Shown here piece after piece: positions 18,749 through 26,121 of a stretch of 64,000 nucleotides of DNA. Within the stretch, counting starts at the first letter, position 1, and each line of letters opens with the position of its first letter. Made by a program: the position numbers and the translations under genes. This DNA comes from Siphonobacter sp. SORGH_AS_0500. GTDB taxonomy: Bacteria > Bacteroidota > Bacteroidia > Cytophagales > Spirosomataceae. Location of the stretch: NCBI RefSeq assembly GCF_002838835.1, contig NZ_NHPP01000004.1, positions 124,001 through 188,000 on the forward strand, in the 5' to 3' direction. Below the pieces are notes generated by a model that saw only the letters and a list, made by a program, of their open reading frames with translations, did no database searches and was not told where the DNA came from.

Positions 18749-19150
18749 ATGATTCAATATCAAACCGGGCGAAAGCTCTCCGTAGAAGAATTCATTGATG
18801 TTCTAAATCGTTCCACGTTGGGTGAGCGGCGGCCTGTCAACGACCGCGAACGTATGGAGCAGATGTTAACTGCTGCTCAGATTTTAGTTACCGCCTGGGA
18901 AGGAGAGGTACTCATTGGAGTTTCCAGAGCCTTAAGTGATTTCAGCTTCTGTACCTATCTCGCTGATCTGGCCGTAGACGAACGTTACCAGCATCAGGGA
19001 ATTGGTCGAACGTTACTTGAACTCACCCATGAAGTAGCGGGTTTGCAAACAAGCCTGATTCTGCTGGCGGCACCCAAAGCGGTAGATTATTATCCTAAAA
19101 TTGGAATGAAACGCAGTGAGGTCTGTTTCCTAAAAGATCGAATCCATTAA
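18749..19150 (+). CDS. GNAT-family acetyltransferase
   Basis: 133-residue single-domain acyl-CoA transferase. The start is set at the ATG giving MIQYQTGRKLSVEEF; a longer reading from 18704 runs into the divergent promoter space. The acetyl-CoA loop is seen as LAVDERYQHQGIGRTLLELTH (Q/R-x-x-G-x-G type), with the preceding CTYLADLAV strand. The substrate is unknown. It lies just before the ChaN-like gene in the same direction, 35 bases apart. Confidence 0.85.
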   Translation: MIQYQTGRKLSVEEFIDVLNRSTLGERRPVNDRERMEQMLTAAQILVTAWEGEVLIGVSRALSDFSFCTYLADLAVDERYQHQGIGRTLLELTHEVAGLQTSLILLAAPKAVDYYPKIGMKRSEVCFLKDRIH

Positions 19151-19185
19151 CGAAACGATAATCCTTCATTAAAATAAATTTCTAT

Positions 19186-20055
19186 ATGCGAAGTCTCCTC
19201 CTTACACTGGTGGCACTGATCGGTCTAGCTTTCACGGATAAACCAGCCTATCTTATTTACAATCAGCAGTTGAAGGCTTCGAGTTATGAGGAGTTACTGA
19301 GAAAAGCTTCCGAAGCGGACATCGTTTTGTTTGGCGAGTTACACAATAACTCGATTGATCACTGGTTACAATTGGAATTGACAAAGGATTTATACAAACA
19401 GAAAAAGGAGAAAATAGTCCTCGGAGCAGAGATGTTTGAATCTGATAATCAGATTGTTCTGGATGAATATTTACAGAACAGAATTACCTCTCAGCAATTA
19501 ACCGCCGAGGCTAAAGTCTGGAACAATTATCAAACGGATTATAAGCCGTTAGTTGATTTCGCTCAGGAAAAGAAGATTCCTTTTATCGCAACCAATATTC
19601 CCCGGCGTTATGCCAGCATCGTTGCCAAACGAGGTACAGATGAATTGAAACAGTTAAGTCCAGAAGCTCAGCAGCATATTGCCCCTCAACCTATCCCGTT
19701 TGACTTGACACTTCCCGGGTATGCCGAATTAATAAAAATGGGTGGGGTACATGGTAGCGGTAGCTCCATTAGTGCTGAAAACATGGCCAAAGCTCAGGCC
19801 ATTAAGGATGCCACGATGAGTCACTTTATTCTTAAACACTGGAAAAAAGGACAGACCTTTCTACACTTTAATGGCTCGTACCACAGCCAGAACTTTGAAG
19901 GAATTTACTGGTATCTCAAGAAAGCGAATCCCGCTTTAAAAATTTTAACCATTGCTACTACCGAAGAAGCAAATATTGAGGAACCTAAAGATGCCAAACC
20001 CGAACTGGCCAATTTTATTATCACGGTTCCTGAAACCATGACTAAGACGCATTAA
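19186..20055 (+). CDS. ChaN-like haem-binding/uptake family protein (exported)
   Basis: 289 residues with an N-terminal signal peptide (MRSLLLTLVALIGLAF). The core has ADIVLFGELHNNSIDHWLQ near residue 45, EMFESDNQIVLDEYL and the C-terminal HFNGSYHSQNFEGIYWYLKK, all marks of the ChaN/DUF399 family whose Campylobacter member binds haem. No lipobox cysteine is visible at the end of the signal, so it is probably soluble periplasmic rather than a lipoprotein. No haem-uptake operon is adjacent, and the ligand remains an inference from the family. Confidence 0.8.
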   Translation: MRSLLLTLVALIGLAFTDKPAYLIYNQQLKASSYEELLRKASEADIVLFGELHNNSIDHWLQLELTKDLYKQKKEKIVLGAEMFESDNQIVLDEYLQNRITSQQLTAEAKVWNNYQTDYKPLVDFAQEKKIPFIATNIPRRYASIVAKRGTDELKQLSPEAQQHIAPQPIPFDLTLPGYAELIKMGGVHGSGSSISAENMAKAQAIKDATMSHFILKHWKKGQTFLHFNGSYHSQNFEGIYWYLKKANPALKILTIATTEEANIEEPKDAKPELANFIITVPETMTKTH

Positions 20056-20182
20056 GTCAATCGTATCAAAAGAATTAGGCTTCCCCGATTATCCAGTTTT
20101 GTAAAGATGAGCTATACTCAGAAAGAGCTTAGAAGTTTTAATATTCAACTAGAAATGGATTGAGTATCTAGTAATTTGGGCT

Positions 20183-20354
20183 GGCTTTGTTGCATGAGTC
20201 TTGAGTAGTAGTGTAAACCGGATAAAACCTGCCTGTAATTGCACTCGTAACCGAATAGTTATCCAATAAGAGGTACTTATGTTATCTCTGTCAACCTATG
20301 GAGAAGGCTGTTTGGGTCTAAAGATGTGTGTTTCAAGAACGATGCAACAAAGCC
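20183..20354. mobile_element. MITE-like element, 172 bp
   Basis: A non-coding element bounded by perfect 13-base inverted ends, GGCTTTGTTGCAT at 20183-20195 and ATGCAACAAAGCC at 20342-20354. After a three-base gap the similarity continues inward for TCTTGA, giving 19 matches over 22 bases. The GGCTTTGTTG- end is of the type seen on IS4/IS5-related elements. No open frame is inside and no clear target duplication is visible. The rest of the 20056-20397 spacer holds nothing else recognised. Confidence 0.6.
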
Positions 20355-20397
20355 TAAAAAAAATGATAAACGAGCATTTATAATTCCTTAACTAAAG

Positions 20398-21042
20398 TTA
20401 TATTTTAAAATCCGCTAATCCCTTTTCCATCGCATATTTAACTAAAGCGGGTGTATTTTTCAAGTTAAGCTTGCTTAAGATATTCTTTCGATGTGTATCA
20501 ACGGTATAGGTGCTTAAAAAAAGCTGATCTGCAATTGTAACTGTAGTGTGGCCTTGAGCTAACAAGCGTAAAATTTCTAATTCTCGCTTGGTTAATTGGC
20601 TTTCAGGAAATGCTTGCTGGTTTTTGGTGGTAGGTATAAGCAAATGGGTAATCTCTGTTGAAAAATAGTTGCTTCCACCCGAGATATTAGTAATAGCTTG
20701 AAGTAGTTCGTCTTTCCCTGTATTTTTGAGTACATAACCAGAAATGCCTTCCTGCATTAAAGACCTGATGAAGACGGGATTGTTGTACATACTAAGAATA
20801 AGTATCCGAATGGACGGAAAATGCTTTCTAAGGTAGCGAGTGGTCTGGATTCCGTCTTGACCGGGCATATTGATATCCAAAATAATAATTTGCAAGACCT
20901 CGGCATGACGGTTGGCTAGTTCTATGACTTCCAGGCCTGTATGAGCCTCCCCCATAATCAATAGGTCTGGCTCGTGGGCCAGAAGTGCTTTCAATCCGTC
21001 CAGAATCATCTGATGATCATCGGCTAGTAATAAGTGTGTCAT
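20398..21042 (-). CDS. NarL/FixJ-type response regulator
   Basis: About 214 residues: receiver domain starting HLLLADDHQMILDG with phospho-acceptor Asp in IIILDINMPGQDG and the switch Lys in GYVLKNTGKDEL, then a LuxR-type helix-turn-helix (SQLTKRELEILRLLAQG, LFLSTYTVDTHRKNILSKL). The ATG giving MTHLLLADD at 21042 is preferred over 21060. The gene overlaps the histidine kinase by 26 bases, so translation is probably coupled. It is the output of the two-component system with the next gene. Confidence 0.92.
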   Translation of the reverse strand: MTHLLLADDHQMILDGLKALLAHEPDLLIMGEAHTGLEVIELANRHAEVLQIIILDINMPGQDGIQTTRYLRKHFPSIRILILSMYNNPVFIRSLMQEGISGYVLKNTGKDELLQAITNISGGSNYFSTEITHLLIPTTKNQQAFPESQLTKRELEILRLLAQGHTTVTIADQLFLSTYTVDTHRKNILSKLNLKNTPALVKYAMEKGLADFKI

Positions 21043-21823
21043 AGTCAAAAGGAAGTTCAATAGTCAGTGTGGTACCACGTCCCAATCCAGTATCAATCGT
21101 CAACTTGCCACCCATTTTGTTTAGACGATCCTCCACATTTTGCAGTCCCATGCCGCGTTTTACTAGCGTTGGAGCAAATCCAACACCATTGTCTTCTACC
21201 ATTAATACAACCCAAGTTTCATGTAAGGTCAACTGAACGGTCAGCTCGGTAGCTTTGGCGTGCTTCAATGCATTGGAAACGATTTCCTGGACGATCCGAT
21301 AGAGGCTGGTTTCAGTTTGGATATCTAATCGTAGGTCGGCGGGGTGAATGAACAAATGAATTGTAAGTTGCCTGGAGGCTTCCAAGGTCTCTTTTAGGTC
21401 GAGCAAAGCTGCCGTAAGTCCGAACTTGATCAATACACCGGAAGTCAGATTGTGAGCAATTTCCCGGACTTCGGTTACGGCTCCGTCCAGTAACTCTGTT
21501 CCCTTGGTGAGAGCCTCATTTGTGCCCGGAATGGCCTGAAAAAAGAGTTTTACCGCCGCCAGTCGACTACCCAGTCGGTCGTGTAAGTCTACGGCAATTC
21601 TTTTACGTTCGTCTTCTTGGGCTTGTAAAACGGCATAGGTAGCTTTTATCTCCTGTCTCTGTAGCAACTTTTCAATTTGGCGGAACGCCTGCTGTTTACG
21701 AATGAGTTTACGCTGGAACAGGAAAGCAAATAGAATGAGGGCAAATACAACTGACAGTAACGTAAATGTTCCGAAAATAAGGATGAAGGTATTATCGGTT
21801 GGAATTGAACTGGCGGAGTCCAT
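21017..21823 (-). CDS. Sensor histidine kinase (HisKA_3 type)
   Basis: 268 residues: one N-terminal membrane segment (about residues 12-34), then a coiled linker, the H-box ERKRIAVDLHDRLGSRLAAV and an HATPase domain with EIVSNALKHAKA (N-box), VEDNGVGFAP and GLGRGTTLTIELPF. This NarX/DesK-type kinase has no extracellular sensor of its own; the six-helix protein encoded just upstream, overlapping by 32 bases, probably supplies sensing. Partner of the NarL-type regulator. Confidence 0.9.
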   Translation of the reverse strand: MDSASSIPTDNTFILIFGTFTLLSVVFALILFAFLFQRKLIRKQQAFRQIEKLLQRQEIKATYAVLQAQEDERKRIAVDLHDRLGSRLAAVKLFFQAIPGTNEALTKGTELLDGAVTEVREIAHNLTSGVLIKFGLTAALLDLKETLEASRQLTIHLFIHPADLRLDIQTETSLYRIVQEIVSNALKHAKATELTVQLTLHETWVVLMVEDNGVGFAPTLVKRGMGLQNVEDRLNKMGGKLTIDTGLGRGTTLTIELPFDYDTLITSR

Positions 21824-22433
21824 AGCTGATGACCAGATTTTTAATCAAGTTGGCCACTGACTGAAAAAGCCATCCATTCCCGAACCACCCAGTCGCCTGA
21901 CCCGACAAGATATTAAAGCCTAATAGGTATGTGAAGAGCGATCCTGCAAAGTAAATGAGGAATCCAGAATTAATTATAAATCCTTCCACTTCCTCCAGTG
22001 GAACATCTTCAACCTTTTCATAAAGATAATATAGATACCGGATTGAAACAATAAGTAATATAAGAGTATTAATGCTCCAGGCGTAGGAATTGAAAGTAAA
22101 TATATTCTGCAAGAACAGAGAAAAGCCTACATCAAGTAGCAATATACTTACTAATGGAAGGAAGGTTTGCCATCGTGACCATTGCAACTGACCGGCATAG
22201 AAAAGGAACAGGCAACTGAATTCAAAAAGAGCCAATACATGGTAAAAGGGGTGCGTATTGCGACTACCAAAGCCAAAAATCATTACGATGGTAAGTAATT
22301 TGATAATGAAGGCCCCTCCAAAATAAATTCTTAAAGAAGAATATTTGTAAAAGGAAAGGAATAACGCAAAAGGCAAGCCATCTGAAAGGTCAGATAGTGT
22401 AGAAATAATTAATGTCCAGGTCTGTAAATTCAA
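21792..22433 (-). CDS. Multi-pass membrane protein of two-component operon
   Basis: 213 residues with about six hydrophobic helices spread over the length (for example YFGGAFIIKLLTIVMIFGFG and SIRYLYYLYEK after helix 5). No recognised domain. The gene overlaps the kinase gene by 32 bases and is transcribed first, so the two products are probably made in similar amounts. This makes a membrane sensing partner for the short kinase the best guess, unproven. Confidence 0.7.
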   Translation of the reverse strand: MNLQTWTLIISTLSDLSDGLPFALFLSFYKYSSLRIYFGGAFIIKLLTIVMIFGFGSRNTHPFYHVLALFEFSCLFLFYAGQLQWSRWQTFLPLVSILLLDVGFSLFLQNIFTFNSYAWSINTLILLIVSIRYLYYLYEKVEDVPLEEVEGFIINSGFLIYFAGSLFTYLLGFNILSGQATGWFGNGWLFQSVANLIKNLVISYGLRQFNSNR

Positions 22434-22453
22434 GGTTCAAGTGAGAAAAGAAA

Positions 22454-22482
22454 TTGCCCAGGGGTCTTTATCTCCTGGGCAA
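22454..22482 (-). terminator. Terminator after the 128-residue gene
   Basis: Arms TTGCCCAGG (22454-22462) and CCTGGGCAA (22474-22482); on the minus strand a T-rich tract follows. It separates the 22492-22878 gene from the two-component operon. Confidence 0.75.
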
Positions 22483-22491
22483 TAATAAAAT

Positions 22492-22878
22492 TTATTTGCA
22501 CATAAACCCATTAGGGCATACATTGGGACATGGTAAAGTGTTTCCAATTAATGTATCTAATGCAGTTAGTGGATGCACGTCATATACTTTATGAATGTCA
22601 TGACCATCCTTGAATACAGGAACGAGTACAATATCGTATTGTTTGACAGATGAGCCAGGCCTAATGCTTTTCCCAAGATAGATACGGACAGCATCAATTT
22701 CATGACTTTTAGGATGAGCTTTAATAGCTGCAATAAAGTCCTCTAAGAGTGACAGATCAAGCTTTTGACCAATCCCGACTTCCTCTAATGGACGTTTCAG
22801 TACTTGGGTCTGTTCTTCTTCAAAAGCAAGAATAATTTCTTTGGCTTCTTCGAGGGTTAATTTTCTGCCGTTTGACAT
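22492..22878 (-). CDS. Hypothetical protein with Cys-rich C terminus, 128 residues
   Basis: No known family recognised. The N-terminal part is a charged helix (LTLEEAKEIILAFEEEQ), followed by mixed alpha/beta sequence with VRIYLGKSIRPGSSVKQYD and VLVPVFKDGHD. The last 15 residues hold three cysteines in PCPNVCPNGFMCK, which could bind a metal or form a terminal modification or recognition tail. No signal peptide. It is the nearest minus-strand gene to the accessory block and has its own terminator. Confidence 0.6.
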   Translation of the reverse strand: MSNGRKLTLEEAKEIILAFEEEQTQVLKRPLEEVGIGQKLDLSLLEDFIAAIKAHPKSHEIDAVRIYLGKSIRPGSSVKQYDIVLVPVFKDGHDIHKVYDVHPLTALDTLIGNTLPCPNVCPNGFMCK

Positions 22879-23212
22879 TAGGGTTCGTTGTTAAGTATGG
22901 AGAATACTGAGTAAAAGTAAGCATATAACTAATAGCATGCATCCCTATAAATGGGTATATTTAGGTCTTCTGAAATAATTGAAAAAGTGTTTTAGAGTAG
23001 ATAAATTTTTAGGAAGACTAGTATTAAGGAAAGGTTTGCTAGTTGATTTTGGGGTAGCGATAATAACTTCAAATTATCCCCAAGATTATAAATTAGGATT
23101 TTCCTTAGGAATAGTTTGATATATGGAATTCTCCTGTTGCATGAGTAAGAAAAATGTCAGAATGGTTGACTCAAAATTTCGTCTATTAACCTATTGATCA
23201 TTAAGAATTGGT
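22879..23212. other. Intergenic spacer, nothing recognised
   Basis: About 330 AT-rich bases between the 128-residue gene and the next minus-strand gene. It probably contains the promoter of the former. No hairpin, repeat or open frame stands out. Confidence 0.5.
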
Positions 23213-24576
23213 TTACCAGGTTAATATTGAGTTCAGGCCAAGCTTTCCTGTTATACCAATCGTTAAACGGTTAAAGGCAGGACGTAAGTTTTGTGCTGAA
23301 AGGTCTTTCTGCTTTTCCATGTTATTATTGATGTCAGGCAGCTCGACGTAAAAACCACCCAAAAAATTTCCGTCATTCTTAAAAAAATACATGCCTAATC
23401 CAACATTGGAGGTGTTGACTAATAGAGAAGTGTTCCGGGATTGCCAGTTGGCACGTAAGTAAGGATTCAACAGAAGATGAGAGGTACGTTTTTTATCTAA
23501 CGGTAAATTATAAACGACATCAATAATGCACTCATTTTGTACAGTGCTTCCATAATCACCAGCATATGCAGTGATCTCTTCTTCTGTGCTTAAAGAGGTA
23601 TTTTTTACGTTATTAGTGGATCTGAGTGTGTAGGTAATGGACGAAAGGCTTTGGAAATTACTTTTAACTGCTCTAGCATACGTGAAACCCAATCGCCATC
23701 TTCTCCACTCGCCGTTTAAACCTAGGCCTGCTTGCCATCCCCAGTAGTTGACATTTTTAAAACTATTCGATAGATCAGTTGTATCGAGGCTAATAAATCG
23801 AGTGAAACCGAGAGCGTTTCCACTTGCAAAACCAAAAAATAATAGACGCCAATAATTAGAATTTAGGCTTTGCTTTTGGCGAATAAATATTTCTCTTCTT
23901 AGATTTTGAAATAAATGGTCGACTATGTTGCTATAAACTCTCGTTAATGCTGCTTTTAATTGAGATCTGAACTTTTTTATATCGTTTTTTATTTCCGGTT
24001 CATCTTCATTAATGCCAATCGTAGTATTGGTGTGAAACCACAGCAAAGGGTAGCCTTTTCTTGTGATTGTGCTATCAAATTTAGCTAATACTTTTTCTAC
24101 TTCTTTTTTTCTTGTATTTGTGTCTGGTATAAGTTTAGAAAAAGAATGTAAAATTACAATTAATGAGTCATGATATAGGCTAATTAATTGTAATTTTTTG
24201 TCTTCTAAAGAGGGGATTAAATTTGACGGAATACAATTTTTATCTATAGTTTGATTAGCATTAGACCAATAATGCCCTAAGTAACCATTGAGCCTACCTT
24301 CAGGAGTGAAATTTCCTTTTGATAGCAGAGTTCCAACTCCTTTGGCATTTTTAACTCGAATGTCACCTCCGAAGAAATAGGCCGAATTTTTGCTTGCAAC
24401 AAGTGGGTTTAAATTGTTCCACCCAAAACCTAATTCAGATTGAGTAATATCAATGTTTAAGGCTGATCCATCAATTAAAACTGAGCTTTTACCTTCGGCA
24501 CTTTGTGTCAATCCCTGAGAATAAAGGGTGAATGAAGACAGTAGTGAGAGCCAATAAATTAAAAGTATTTTTTCAT
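23213..24576 (-). CDS. Exported barrel-like envelope protein, start broken by one missing base
   Basis: The visible frame begins at a TTG (24511), but reading upstream gives YWLSLLSSFTLYSQG, a signal-peptide core. ATG followed by A6 stands at 24576; with a seventh A (T6 run at 24568-24573 on the plus strand) the start reads MKKILLIYWLSLLSSF in frame, giving about 454 residues. The mature protein has Gly-rich N-terminal strands, a charged helical middle (about residues 110-210) and a C-terminal half of amphipathic strands ending in Trp, suggesting an outer-membrane barrel. No family recognised. Start lies four bases after the preceding stop, so the two genes are coupled. Confidence 0.6.
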
Positions 24577-24580
24577 AGAC

Positions 24581-25564
24581 TTAAGCTAGTTTAATAGATT
24601 CGATGTCTAATTGTCCGCGACGATTATCTCCTATTGTGAAATTTTGAGGGGTATTTAATAAATCCTGATCCTGGAACTTAAAAGAAGTTAGGGTAATCTG
24701 ATGGTTAGGTTCTCCTACCGCGTCAATGATTAAGTAGATGGTATCATCGACTAAGGGTACAAATTTCTCTCCTTTGATAATGTCATTTTCGGCAGTGCTG
24801 GCGAGAGTAAGCAACTCATTTCCTTCAACTACGGAGCCATCAATGTCTATACGGACAAGTTTTGTTTTGGGAGATAATTTTATCTCAAATTTAAAATTGG
24901 CGTGTGTCGCTGGCTGACTAGCCAGCATAATACTATTTATTTCTGAGCTTTCAATTGTTGAATAGGTTGTTGCGTTCGGTGTGATGATTTCTTTGGCAGA
25001 CCGCAATAAATCGGCAGATTCGCGTACCTGCTTAGCAGTTTCGTTACGTAAATTTTTGACTTGGTTTAGAATACGTTGAGATAGAGCATCTATAAAGCTA
25101 GAAGAGGAAATTGCAGCCAATAGACAAAATCCAACAAAGATTAGTATTGTAATGTCATTTTTGTCGTCAAGCAACGCACTACTGACACTATTTAAAAACA
25201 ATGGAACTAGAGATGCCGCAACTATGCCAAGAATAAGGCAGGTTTGTAAATATTTATTCTGCTCATTTCTATCTATTACTATTGAATTTCCCGTCTGTTC
25301 TTTTTCTGAAGTCTTTTCTGATAGTTGATTAACAGTCCTACGATAATTGGCATAACCACCAATTAACCCAGATAAGCTAATAATAATAAGCATGCTAGCT
25401 AAATCAAAAGGATATTTTTTTTCTTTATCAGAAGTTACTCCTCTTTGCTCTGACGTGTGTTTGTTAGGATGTTGAGCGGAGGAAGTGTCTGTTGATTGAG
25501 AAAATATAGGGTTTTTAATTCCCAACATAAGCACTAAAAACAGAAATAGTTTGAGCTTGTTCAT
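24581..25564 (-). CDS. Membrane protein resembling YEATS-associated helix proteins
   Basis: 327 residues: signal-like N terminus, then membrane helices at about 55-73 (LASMLIIISLSGLIGGYANY), 106-125 (TCLILGIVAASLVPLFLNSV) and 138-156 (LIFVGFCLLAAISSSSFI), a coiled linker (about 160-195) and a C-terminal beta-rich domain of about 120 residues. The helix pattern GLIGGYANY...ASLVPLFLN...GFCLLAAISS resembles proteins named YEATS-associated helix-containing proteins, which accompany predicted conflict systems; this comes from memory and is not proven. Strongly AT-rich coding sequence. Confidence 0.55.
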   Translation of the reverse strand: MNKLKLFLFLVLMLGIKNPIFSQSTDTSSAQHPNKHTSEQRGVTSDKEKKYPFDLASMLIIISLSGLIGGYANYRRTVNQLSEKTSEKEQTGNSIVIDRNEQNKYLQTCLILGIVAASLVPLFLNSVSSALLDDKNDITILIFVGFCLLAAISSSSFIDALSQRILNQVKNLRNETAKQVRESADLLRSAKEIITPNATTYSTIESSEINSIMLASQPATHANFKFEIKLSPKTKLVRIDIDGSVVEGNELLTLASTAENDIIKGEKFVPLVDDTIYLIIDAVGEPNHQITLTSFKFQDQDLLNTPQNFTIGDNRRGQLDIESIKLA

Positions 25565-26121
25565 ACATGATAAGTTTTGAAAGTTTAATATAATTTTTAC
25601 TTTAATAAAATGAATACTTTATTGGTGTGTAGTTGTATTATGATAGCATTTTTACTTTAATAATTTGTTACAGGTTAATTATATGTATAGAAAAGTAGTT
25701 AGGGTATATTTATTTTAGATTATAGTTAGGTTCTGTGACAAAAATATTAAATAAATTACCTGTAAACAATACCGATATTTTGGTATTTTGCTTTTAGTAT
25801 AGCTGATCTTGAAAGTAAATTAACTATTGTTTAGTTAATTGATAATAAGTGTAAGTAAAGTTTATAGACAAACATAACTATTTAATTTATACAACGGATT
25901 TTAAGGATTAGTCAGAATAACCATAAATGGGTATTGATATATAATGTATTTTTAGCTCTATTGCATACTGATTCTTATACTAAAACGATTCATTACCAAA
26001 GAAAATAATAATCAAAAACTGCTTGGTAATTCATTTTATTTAAATTGATTTCATCTATTTATAAAGTACATAAGGATTCTTTAATGAAGGGTGAAATGCT
26101 AACTTCTAAATCTACCAAATT
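25565..26121. other. Divergent AT-rich intergenic region
   Basis: 557 bases between the minus-strand membrane protein and the plus-strand papain/hydrolase gene, far richer in A/T than the flanking core genes. It must hold both promoters, but no exact TAnnTTTG box with a good TTG was found. No open frame or strong hairpin seen. Confidence 0.5.
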
